Assembly: GCF_008831285.2 (NCBI RefSeq)
Contig: NW_022205080.1
Coordinates: 1-34,413, forward strand
Origin: Nymphaea colorata
Taxonomy: Eukaryota; Streptophyta; Magnoliopsida; Nymphaeales; Nymphaeaceae
Length of the DNA stretch: 34,413 bases
Direction: 5' to 3'
The translations under genes and the position numbers were made by a program. Shown here piece by piece: positions 11,776-21,573 of the stretch; position 1 is the stretch's first letter; every line of letters begins with the position of its first letter. The notes beneath the pieces are model-generated. The model saw only the letters and a list, made by a program, of their open reading frames with translations, was not told where the DNA came from and made no database searches.

Positions 11776-13499
11776 TCACTCGAATAATAAACCCACCCGC
11801 TTCAGATTGCCAGTCAGCTCTTTTTAGGTGATCAGCTACTTAGATAGCAAGTAGTTGTGCAGCTCGTGGGGACCATGACGAAACATGCATATCTAATCCA
11901 TTTTTGTCTAGATCTACTCGAAGTCTGGATTCCTCCAGGAGATTTTCTACTTTTGCGTCATTTCGGTCAGACGGAGAGAAGTATCGTATATATCGATCAC
12001 AAGGAGATGACTACTCGCAATATCTACTTTCCTTCCTTGTGATAATCGCAATACACCGTCAAGAGGTTGTAAAGACAGTGCTCATATCTTCTCAGATCGT
12101 ACAGTTTTAACGTTTCCATAAATTTGATTCATCAATGTTCTTAAATACCTTTATTTCTTTCTTATACTCCTCCAGAACTCTTTCTTTATCGTTATCGAGA
12201 ATGATTTTGATATCTTTGGTTATGTCTTGATTGCATTTTTAGATGTTTTTGGTGATTATTTCTATATTCTTGAGCAAGTAAAGCAATCCTTCAATCACTA
12301 CTGTCTTGATTGAATCTGTAATGTGGCTTTGAAGCTTTTTGTGTTTTGTATTTTATCTGATTATCGAGTTTATTTTACCATTGCAGTGGACGATAATTAA
12401 GAATAGGATTTTTAATCTAAACATAACTTGCTAGATGTATTTTATATCCTATTTGTCTAATACTTACTCGAATGAAATTTACATATGAGAAAAATCTTTA
12501 CTATTTTATGTGCCATTCGTGAACTACTAGAGTTATTCCATAATAATTGATGATTTGTTCACATTATCAGTGCATTTTTGAGTAGTGTCATCTAATTTTA
12601 TTTCTAATTGATCGGTCTTTCCATTTTCTCTTTGTGATATTGATGAAGATGGATCTTTTAATGTTAGAATAGCTGTTCCCAAGAAATCCGTTTCTCAATG
12701 TCTTTTTAGAGCATGCGAGTTATGAGTTATCTTAGTTAGACTGACCGAAAATCTCCTTTTTTGTTCTTTTATCTTAAACTCAAATGATAGATTTAAGTGA
12801 TTCGAAATATTCTTTCGGCTGTTTATTTTGGTCTTTCGCTTTATAAGGGTGCGATCCATCGTAGGCAAGATGATAGAGTGTACATCCAAGCGAAAAAATA
12901 TCAGATTTGCAATTTATTTATTCTTTTGGCAATTTTTCATGCTCAGGTGCTAAATGAAACAAATCTTCAATCGAAAACAGATTCTGATTGTTTGATTCTG
13001 TTTGAGAACTTTCAAAGAAGCCATGGCCTGCTATCTTATAGAGGTTGTTGCTAATAAGTATATGTTCGCTTTAATTCCAAATGGATGATATTGGCATCAA
13101 GAAGTACCTGATATCCCCTGCAAAACTGATTCAAAAAATCCCATATTTTTTACTATGGGATTCCATTCATTTCTGTAATACGTTGACTTAGGCATCCCTA
13201 ATCGCAATGTTCCATGATTACGCATAAGCTGCATTCACTTAAAACTTTGACTTCCAAATATCTCACAAGATTCTCCTGGCATCTTAACTTGATTATCCTT
13301 TGGAGTTAGTTACTACTGATTTCATATTTTATGGCTTCTGGATATTTATGATTTTGGCTACTAAAGCTTCGCTAGGGCATTGACTATTGTAAGCCTTATA
13401 CAGGCATCCATTTCTCGTTTATGTTATCTTTTCATTTTCCGAGATAAGGTAAGGACTATCATCCAATCTTCTCACCTTCACTTTCTTTTTACCTTTCAT
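11776..13499 (-). CDS. Pseudokinase with long C-terminal region
   Basis: A kinase-fold protein starting MKGKKKVKVRRLDDSPY. Recognisable parts: ALVAKIINI (the ATP-site Lys is kept), the alpha-C/hinge region QENLVRYLE...SLCVIMEHCDEGCL, a catalytic loop reading HLELK (13083-13069) in place of HRDLK, AGHGFF (GHG at 13028-13020) in place of ADFGFS, then LAPEHEKLPKEEINCKSDIFSLGCTLYHLAYDGSHPY, a normal APE / DIFSLG C-lobe. There is no Gly-rich loop (ITETRNGCLYKAY). Loss of the catalytic Asp and of the DFG Asp makes phosphotransfer unlikely, so I call it a pseudokinase. About 300 further residues are Glu/Lys-rich and coiled, ending ELTGNLKRVGLLFE before TGA at 11778-11776. One-base breaks near 13295, 13060, 12790, 12100 and 12020. 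It lies 60 bp upstream of the Rh-like gene on the same strand. Confidence 0.8.
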
Positions 13500-13619
13500 T
13501 AAAGAATAATAAATAATGGGACCGTTTCTAACAATATTCATAGATTTATGAATATGCTAGCCAAATAATGATGCTGAGGTACCCCAGTGGGATATAATAA
13601 TATAGCTTATAACGATCAT
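13500..13619. promoter_or_regulatory. Divergent promoter region, pseudokinase / B-box gene
   Basis: 120 bp of AT-rich sequence between two outward-pointing start codons. No specific motif recognised. Confidence 0.4.
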
Positions 13620-14620
13620 ATGTCACGTATCAACCAAACAACAATACCTCAAAATTCATAAATACGAAAAATCTTCTGTGCTTATCATCCAACAGAATTG
13701 CTAACAATTTTTGTTGTGATTCTAATTGTCTCATGCCGTTGTGTCCCAATTGCATCGTCTAGCACACCGAGCAACACTTCTTGGAAAATAACAAACCCAT
13801 GTATGTCAATTTGCAGGAAATTATAGCAGAAACGAAACAAAAGTGCTACCAAAACATTGTTATCTTTGAAGAATTAAGCAGAAATAATGATAAAATTTTT
13901 GATTATTTGATCTGTCTAAAGGAAAGCATTCACAATCAACTTCAAGAAGACAAGGAAGAGATTGTAAAGCAAATCAATGGCATATTTTAAGAATATGAGG
14001 AAAAACTTTATGAGTAGGCGGTAGCCAGATATAAAGAACAAGATGTATACAATAGAAAGAAACCTCCAATATCACTGATTTCATCAATGAGCAAATCTAA
14101 ACGCTTCACGATTCCATCTCCATCCTCAAGAGCGAGAATGCCTTGCAGGATTAATAACCTTCTACTCGAATGACGGCAAGATATACGAAGAGAGCATAAG
14201 GGAGCTCAATTAATACGTTTCAAAACATAAGAAAGCGGGAAAGATATCAGTCAACGTTGATGCTGAAAAGTTGATGAAAGTTTTGATAATTTTTGTGAGA
14301 AGAACATAGTCGTGGAATATCTTAATGAGGATATGCTAAAATAAAAAATTGAAGAAGAAGCTAAGATCAGAGAGAGTCGAACCAACAAATAAATCAAGTC
14401 CATTATGAACAGATTCGGAAAGAGAAATACCGGAGAGAGTCAATACAAAGAGAACAATTTAAACCAATCTAACAGTGACTATAGGAATACATTCAGAAAA
14501 TCTGACGACTACTATAAAATCGATTCAATTGAGGGCAAATATAGTTAAATCCATCAAGATAAATTCCCATTCCCTTCAAGTTATCTTCGATCGCACCAAA
14601 GCATGCGTTACCCCTTTTGA
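13620..14620 (+). CDS. B-box zinc-finger protein with coiled coil
   Basis: MSRINQTTIPQNS leads into a B-box-like zinc finger: CAYHPTELLTIF, then CCDSNCLMPLCPNC, then VEHTEQHF, giving the C-x2-H / C-C / C-x2-C / H-x-x-H spacing of the B-box family common in ciliates. A coiled coil follows (NLQEIIAETKQKC to KEEIVKQINGIFEEYEEKL), as is usual after a B-box, then a charged, partly disordered tail ending RSHQSMRYPF before TGA 14618-14620. About 335 aa. Such proteins are scaffolds or ubiquitin-ligase relatives, but no RING is present, so a ligase role is not supported. Frame breaks: a T run near 13711, and near 14030-14070, 14140 and 14285. Confidence 0.78.
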
Positions 14621-14696
14621 TCTAATCTCTATTTCCCTTTATTTTGGAATACGTTTGCTTTTTATTTGCTAACTATCAATCATTCTTAATAAAGTT

Positions 14697-15499
14697 ATGA
14701 TTTCTGCATCAGAGCCGCTTGTTGTCTGCAAAAATTCTGTAAAAATGCATTAACGAAGAAGATAGAAAGCCTCTTGCACCAAATGTCGCAGAAGAAGAGC
14801 GTCATTTAGGCGTCGCTTATAAAAAAGGTGAAGCAGGATAGAAAGATGTATCATTCGAACTCCGCCAAGACCTCAAGAAACTCTATCATCCACAATCGCC
14901 ATTATTCAACAACAAGACCAAGGAAGGAGAGTTAATTGATATATAATTCAAGCCCATCCCTATCACTTCATACCAGCGTACAAAAATGAGACCTTCATCA
15001 TGCCCAACAGAGTCTTTTAAAAAGGAAACGCCGGAAAAAGATGTAAAATCATAACTTATTCAGTTCTCATCAAGATGAAAGACACATCCATTTACTCTTT
15101 CCGAGAATCTGAAGGGGAAAAAGTCAAATAAGCCCTCCACAAAAAAGAAAAATAACAAACTATTATAAGCCGATAAAATGAAGAGTACAACCGTGTATAA
15201 ATCTGTCAATTTAGATCATCTAATAAAATGATGGAAGAAGAAAGGCTGAAACAAATAAATGGTACTTGAAAACAAGAAAAAGATTCAATCCTATCCACGC
15301 AAGCGAATTTTTCAGCGAATGCGAGCCTATGCTATAGCCAAAGGATCCAGAAACTAAGGAGATAAGAAAGATAAGTCTGTCAAAGACATACGATTACCAA
15401 AACAAATGGCGACCGGCGACAAGAGGTACCCAAGTCTTCAGCGCCACCACATCGGTCAACAACTATAACCACCAACATTACGCGTCTTCAGTAAGATGA
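14697..15499 (+). CDS. Hypothetical protein
   Basis: About 267 aa, not recognised. Starts MISASEPLVVCKNSVK; a short helical coiled stretch (NALTKKIESLLHQMSQKKSVIE) comes first. The rest is hydrophilic and Lys/Glu-rich, with blocks DLKKLYHPQSPLFNNKTKE, FNPIHASEFFSECEPMLEP and a Tyr/Asn-rich end DYQNKWRPATRGTQVF to ASSVR, TGA 15497-15499. The Tyr/Trp/Pro-dotted C-terminus resembles microtubule inner or axonemal proteins in flavour only; that is a guess. Frame breaks of the one-base type near 14745, 14845, 15055 and 15250. It begins 76 bp after the B-box gene and converges on the next reverse gene with a 28-bp gap. Confidence 0.6.
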
Positions 15500-15527
15500 T
15501 TAGTCATTTTTTTAAAAATAAACACAA

Positions 15528-16822
15528 TCATGCCTATATATCAGTAGAAATAAACTCGACAATCGATAGCTTCTAGGAAGGCAATCTGTCGTTAATGGTT
15601 ATTTCTTCCTTTATCTAAGATGATGGTCGAAGGTTTATGTACCATGAATATATTTTTTATGTATCGGAAAAACGAGTCTAGTGGCTTGAGCAGTTCAATA
15701 CGACTATGTAGATGCCTTGCTTGGTGCTTGATAAGCAGCTACCCGCAGAAGGTGTTAGGCCTGTCTTCACTCCTTACCATCCTTTTTAAAGTAGCTTATT
15801 TGTATTCTCCCATTTTCTCAAATGACTCTTTACGCATTACTCATCTTCAAAGATCGAATAGTGATGGCATTGACAGTTGGCAATGGTCTTGAAAAGCTTA
15901 TTTTTGCATGCATAAATGCTAAGTTTTAGTATATCTTTGGCTGACGAGATATTCATTGCGTTTTGCAGTCCATGAGGATTAGAGAAAGTGGTTTATAATA
16001 GGCCTATTTTCACAGCCAAATGGTTCATTTGTTGTATAAACTCAAGCACGTAGAAGGTGGTCGATTATGCTGTGAGGTCAATTTTCTAAATCTCTGAAAA
16101 ATGACCTTTTTTCGGTGAATTTTTTTTATTGTAGCTTAGGCAATAGCCAAGATACTCTGCTAGTAGGTATGCTGCATCGTTACCGGATGGTAGCATGGTG
16201 CCATATAGCAAATTCTATAGACTTATCCAATGGTCCCGCTTCAGACTCGCCGATGTACCGATACAGTTGGATGCGGAATGCGTGATCTTGACAATAGACT
16301 CTTTATCATATTTGATTTACTTGGTGATAATCCTAATTTCGACATGATTTATATCGAAACTATGGTGGTCATGATCTTGGTTAAGCTTGCGATTTCTCGT
16401 TTGTATTCTTCTCTGAAACCGTAAAATGTCTTCTATTTTTTATCGAAAAGGCACCAGCTTTTTGTCGTCAGGTCTATATTTACGAAAAGAGTACGAAGGT
16501 GATTCAGGTTTATATTGTTGACGCTTTACACGTTTCTTTTCTGGATTGGAAATTTTTTCAGACGTGAACCGTTCAATTTTCTCGAGCTTTTAAAGTTGAT
16601 TCTGGTGTTCGAGAGCATAGTATTTAGGTATCTTTCACTATGATCGTTCTTGGACTCATTGGTTAGGATTTTATTTAAAGTTTTAATGGACTTGGCATGG
16701 TCCTTTTTGATGAGTATGGCTTTTTGGGATTCCATTGGGTCTATCTTCATGAGAGTGCTCTTGGAGTTATTCAACGTTGTGCGAAGCCTTATGTTTTTCT
16801 TGAGATAATGTGTCTATTTCAT
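15528..16822 (-). CDS. D-alanyl-D-alanine carboxypeptidase-like protein (peptidase S11)
   Basis: All three penicillin-binding motifs are present in order: SxxK in ASLTKIMT (Ser at 16387-16385, Lys 16378-16376), SxN in LPSGNDAAYLLAEYLG (16187-16179), and KTG in GWEGVKTGLTPSAGSCL (15767-15759). FSNPHGLQNAMNISSAKDILKL between them is typical of DacA. In bacteria these enzymes trim peptidoglycan stem peptides. Here the protein has a UAR-containing reading frame and ciliate stop use, so it is a resident gene, not contamination. A basic N-terminal region of about 130 aa (MKETHYLKKNIRLRTTL...) precedes the catalytic domain and has no signal peptide or membrane anchor. About 430 aa. Only one frame break, near 16344. 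The likely setting is handling of bacterial wall peptides or a recruited beta-lactamase-fold hydrolase; the substrate cannot be told from sequence. Confidence 0.88.
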
Positions 16823-16927
16823 TCGGGTATAGGTTGGTGTTGGAACACTTTTATTTGAAACACTTTATATTATCTTCCAATTCACAGTAATAAGTTGTTA
16901 AAAACCTGAAAAAAAGAACTAATAATT

Positions 16928-17382
16928 ATGATCACCATGGAATATCATGAAGAGGATGGGTAGGATTATGGAAAAACATTTTAAATGTAGGTTTTGGAAA
17001 ATGCCAGCAGTACGAAAAGAAAAATAATGTTTCTATTGCTTAAACTCTATGCTATGGAGCGGCTAATGTATGGATTATTTGCTATTCTTTAACCCATCTT
17101 TACATCAGTTGATTTCAAAGTGGATTACAAGTAATTCTTCTCGAAAAGTAGCACCATTGAATGCAAAATTTTTAACTAGTCGGAAATGGTGTGGAGGGAC
17201 TTATGAAACAAAAATGTGTGATATTTTCCATAAGATCACTATTCTAATTTGTTTGGAATATTTTTTTTACTAATCTTCCATTAATCGAATCTAAAAATCT
17301 TGAAGAATTCCAGAAAAAAATAAATAATGCTATTCCTTTAAATTCCCAAAAAACCAAAACAAGAAAAAGCAAAATTATATGA
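16928..17382 (+). CDS. Small hypothetical protein
   Basis: About 150 aa, not recognised. Opens MITMEYHEEDGEDYGKTFEM and has a hydrophobic stretch KIMFLLLKLYAMERLMYGLFAILEP that could be one membrane segment or a hairpin, then DFKVDYKEFFSKSS. A G-run break near 17196 must be crossed to reach RSLFEFVWNIFF and a basic tail SQKTKTRKSKII, TGA 17380-17382. It starts 106 bp from the carboxypeptidase start in the opposite direction. A third frame is also open here (17070-17273), so the exact product is uncertain. Confidence 0.45.
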
Positions 17383-17505
17383 ATAATTAATTCTCTAAGT
17401 TATCTTTTGTATATGATTTCATTTTTCTTTGAATCTTGCCGGGGATCTTATACTTACCTATTTTTATTGCTTGAAATGGGACCAACTTATATATTAATCA
17501 ATAAA

Positions 17506-18774
17506 ATGCAGACTGATGACATCTAATGTGTCTTCGAAAGCATGACAGGCAGTGGCTCTATCTATATCTCCAACTTCTCAGCCGCCCAAAACCTTCAATT
17601 GCTGCATAGTAACATCAACACTATAAAGGCAAAGGCATCAAGGCCATCCTGTCAGTGCGAGAAGCGGCCTCATCAATCATAAAAAATAAGACATTCCTCA
17701 TTATCTCTACATTCCCGCATAGGATCGCGAAGATTACCCAATACATAAGTATTTTGATCTCGCATATGATTTCATCGAGAAAGCTAGGAGGTAGTGCAAC
17801 GTCTTGATACATTGCATGGTGGGAGTCAGCAGGAGTGTGACCATTGTCATTGCCTATTTACTCAAAAAATATAAATATACTCTCGGACAAGTCATCACCA
17901 TGATCCAGCGAAAAAGAAGAAAAGTAAGAATTTTATGATGTAGTTGAACCCAAACAAAGGATTCATTGAACAGTTGAAGAAATTTTCATAAAAGGAAGGA
18001 ATTAAATGCGATTTTCAAGGATTATCTGTTCAAAGTGTAAGACAAAATTCCAATGTGAAACATGCACGGTCTTATTCTGCCAAAAAGCAGAACAGCTCTC
18101 CTAAAAAAGTGGAACACTCAAGCCCTATAACTCCTCCATAAAAATAGATAAAGAAATAACGATATTTTGACGACAATGTGTTTTATAATTAGGATTTGAT
18201 AAATCCTTTACTAAAAGTTCAAAATTTAGAACTGAAGAAGCTCAAAAGCTTCGAGGAAAAGTCAAAAGAGAATGAATATAAGAATCTACCAAAAAAGATA
18301 TCAGCATCGGTAAGGAAAAGATTGACCTTAAAAAATCATTTTCAGCAAGTTAGGACCTAGGGAAAGAAAAAGATAAGTATTGAGGAGAAGATAAGTAAGA
18401 TAAGGAGAGAATAATAAGGTCTGATGACCTTCAAAAAAATAAGCCAGTATTACGGTATATTTAAATCGCAGGGATAACAAAAATGATCAAAAGAAGGTCG
18501 TAGATATATAAAAGCCTAAAAAGCATAAACTATAGCCTCATATCGATCAATTGTCAAGGCAAGTGGTGAATCTGTTTAAGGAAAGCTAAGATATGATTTC
18601 AAAATGACCCCAATTAAACAAAAATAAGCATAATTGGCTCAATTTTCACCCGAGGATACGAACGGATAACTTTTTACCACATAATTCAAATTATAATCCA
18701 AGCCACTCTACCATGTTAACACAAGAGTGAATCCAAGAATCAACCAAAGGATTAAATAAGAAGCTAATTATTGA
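17506..18774 (+). CDS. Dual-specificity protein phosphatase with long tail
   Basis: A DSP-family cysteine phosphatase acting on phospho-Tyr/Ser/Thr. SGSIYISNFSAAQNLQLL and GIKAILSV are the N-terminal strands. IPAEDREDYPIHKYFDLAYDFIEKA carries the general-acid Asp, and the active-site loop is HCMVGVSRS at 17810-17836 (Cys codon 17813-17815), followed by VTIVIAYLLKKYKYT. A 20-nt intron (17924-17943) joins QRKRRK to LNPNKGFIEQLKKFSE, the standard end of the domain. The remaining 240 or so residues are Lys/Ser/Glu-rich, with PKKVEHSSPITPP and coiled stretches. The end is taken at TGA 18772-18774 after correcting breaks near 18484 and 18605; without them it ends at 18486. Breaks also at 17628 and 17665. 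Confidence 0.92.
17924..17943 (+). other. 20-nt intron in phosphatase gene
   Basis: GTAAGAAT...GATGTAG, exactly 20 nt with GTAAG donor. Splicing joins RKRRK to LNPNKGF, the conserved end of the DSP domain (R..PN.GF); reading through meets TGA. Confidence 0.9.
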
Positions 18775-18921
18775 TTTTTTAATAATTATTCATATTTGGC
18801 CAACATGCCATCATAAGTGTATTTATAACTTGATAAATCTCATCACTTATTATGGGATATAGAATTAATAAGCTCTGGTTTACATTCTAATTTGAATATT
18901 TTTTGAAAAAGATTTAACATA

Positions 18922-21005
18922 ATGGCAAAACCCTACATTCCTTTGAATACCTCCCTCACAGAGCTCGACTGTGAAGTTGCCTTCAACGCCCTAGCTGACA
19001 CCAAGCCCACTACGCCTACAACTTCGTGAAGAGCGCTTGGAACGGTTCTAAGATCTGCTATTTTGAGAGATCATATGAGTCCCCAGCCTTTCTCTATATC
19101 GTCTTGAAGGCCTTCGAGCAAGGAGCCAAGCCAACCGTGATGCAGTCAGGGAAAAATTCGATGAAGTTTCTCTAAACCAGATCCTCATCTACATTGCCGC
19201 GTTCATTGACAACAATGGAAACTATAAATCCTTCGGTGATACTAAATTCATTCCGTAATGCTCAGAATAGGTCTTTAGGCAATTCTTTTTATCGACTCCT
19301 TACTGGTCAGCTCACTGCTAGCAATTCGATAGCATTTATGGAAGAATCAGCAAATTGCTATTCAATGCTGAGACTCCTCACGGTTTGATTGACTTTTCTG
19401 ACAAGAATGGAACTAATGGATATTACTCCAAGAATGTAACTTTTGAAGATGCCGAAAAAATCAGGGAAATTATGATCAAGAAAGGAATCAGATCAGAAAA
19501 CAACCGCTTGACCAAGCAGGATGACACTCATTACACCATCAAAGTAGCATCCATTGATGTCAGATAAGAAGAAATTGTTGAGGATGGATTCACATCAAGT
19601 TCCAATATGGATAATTTGCACCCTTCTTAAAGCAAGTCAATCATATCTCTCAGAAGCCAAAAAGTATGCAGCAAATGAGTTTCAATAAAAGATGATCGAG
19701 GAATACATCCATCACTTCCAGAATGGCCATATGGATCATCACATCGAATCCCAAAAGCATTGGATTAAAGATAAGGGACCTATAATCGAGACTAATATCG
19801 GCTTTATCGAAACATACCTTGATCCATTAAAGCTGAGAGCTGAATTCGAAGGATTTGTTGCGGTCGTCAACCAGCAAGAGTCATTATTGCTCAACAAATT
19901 AGTGGAAGGAGCAGAAAAAACTTTAGCATACCTGCCCTGGGGACCCAATTTCTAGGTTGAAAAGTTCAAAAAGCCAGATTTCACAAGTCTTGATGTTTTG
20001 GGCTTCGCATCAAGTGGAATCCCAGTCGGATCAACATTCCCAACTATGATCACGTTCGTGAGCACTTTGGTTTCAAGAATGTTAATCTCGGAAACGCTTA
20101 CGGAAGCCAACTGTTGAGTCGCTTCAGTATACTCCTGAATCGGATTATGCTCTTCACCTGAAGTACTATAATCCATCTCTCTTTATAATTGTTGCACTCA
20201 TGAGCTTCTCGGCCATGGCTCAGGAAAGCTTCTCTTCGAAAAGCCAACTTTCACCTCTCCTCTTGACGGTTCATAAATCACAACTTTTTATCAGCCGAAT
20301 CAGACATGGAGCAGTGTTTTCGGAAAAATTGCATCATTCTACGAAGAATGCAAGGCTGACTCTGTTGCTCTCTACCTTTCTCTTTTTGAAGATGTTCAAG
20401 AAAGTCTGTTGCCACAGTATACTCCTGAGTAACGATGGGATGTCGTGTTTGTCGGATGGTTTGATCTCATTTTGGGCGGCTTGAAGGGTTTGGAGTACTA
20501 TGATGTCTAGCATAAAAAGTGGCTGCAGGCACACATTGGCGCATCATATGCTATCTTGAGTGTCCTTCGTGAAGAAGGTGGCGTCTTCTAGATTAAGGAA
20601 ACTGAAAGAAACGGTCAGCCTACCTTGAAATCCACTTGGATAAGGAAGCCATTAAGACTAAAGGAAAATCAGCCATCGGCCGGTTCTTGGCCCATCTTCA
20701 AGTCTACAATCGACTGCTGATTCCTAGAGAGGAACAGCCTATTTCTAGAAGTATCTTGAAGTAATTTCCACTTTATTTAGGTCGATGAAACTTACTTAAA
20801 ATACAGAGAAATCGTGAAGAAGAACAAAAGGCCAAGAAAGTTAACCGTTCAGCCTGATGTGAAGGTGGTTGATGGAAAGGTGCATTATGTGAAGTTCGAA
20901 AACACCACCTATGGCCAAATCGAGTCAGCTCTTTCCCATTACGGTGAAAACGTCGACGATATCATTCATGAGTGGGAGAATAATAATCAAGAATTCGTTT
21001 ATTGA
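18922..21005 (+). CDS. DPP3: Dipeptidyl peptidase III (M49 metallopeptidase)
   Basis: Cytosolic zinc exopeptidase that removes dipeptides from the N-terminus of short peptides. Zinc motif HELLGH at 20199-20216, with the third-ligand motif EECKAD at about 20343-20360. Other family blocks: [85 protein letters not shown], and RKLTVQPD near the end. About 690 aa, the usual length. A 20-nt intron lies at 20761-20780. UAG codons at 19953-19955 (PNFEVEKF) and 20746-20748 (AYFEKYLE) are at Glu positions of animal DPP3. Breaks near 19000, 19145, 19640-19690, 20030-20130, 20185-20275 and 20640-20710. TGA 21003-21005. Confidence 0.97.
20761..20780 (+). other. 20-nt intron in DPP3
   Basis: GTAATTTCC...TTATTTAG, exactly 20 nt. 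Splicing joins AYFEKYLE to [14 protein letters not shown] and matches the DPP3 family (ALYEGYATV...LRDTVLLRK in animals); reading through breaks the frame. Confidence 0.92.
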
Positions 21006-21078
21006 TTGCATCTATGAAATAAATTAGAATAATAGGTTAGATTTATTATAATTATATTCGTTAAATTTAATCAGCAGC

Positions 21079-21516
21079 ATGGGAGGAGGACAAACAAAAT
21101 AAAGCAAAACCCAATCAGTACCTAATTTGCCAGTCTTGGACAAGCAGAGCCATCAAGACAAGCTAAGTGAGATCTAAATGCCTGTGAGGTAGCCTTTAAC
21201 CATGAGACAAGAAAATGATAACTCCTCAAATGAGCCTGACTTCAAAGAGAAACTGAAGGCCAAGCATAAATTGGGTGAGCTTAAATTGAAAAAAGCAAGA
21301 GAGATCATCAAGATACTCAAAGAAAATTAGCACGAGCATGAGGATATCGAGGATGTAAGCATCAAGATCTTCAAAAGCAGAGATTTAGTAGAAGGAAAAT
21401 CGAATAAAAAGCCAATAGAATTCCTTCCTGAATCTAAGACAGCACCCGTCGTTCCTTATCAAATGATGGAGTCCGAAAGTAGATCCAAGAAGTTCAGAGC
21501 CAGCAAAATGTTATGA
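21079..21516 (+). CDS. Small charged protein with N-myristoylation-type start
   Basis: An unbroken 145-aa frame ending in TGA 21514-21516. It starts MGGGQTKESKTQ; Gly2 followed by a small residue at position 6-7 is a plausible N-myristoylation site, which would attach it to membranes. The middle (DFKEKLKAKHKLGELKLKKAREIIKILKEN) predicts a long amphipathic helix, followed by an acidic patch EHEHEDIEDV and a basic end RSKKFRASKML. No family recognised. It begins 73 bp after DPP3 on the same strand and converges with the carboxypeptidase gene. Confidence 0.72.
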
Positions 21517-21573
21517 TATTTATCAATACTTACATAAAGATCATTATCATCTTTAAGATTATTTAAATTTACG

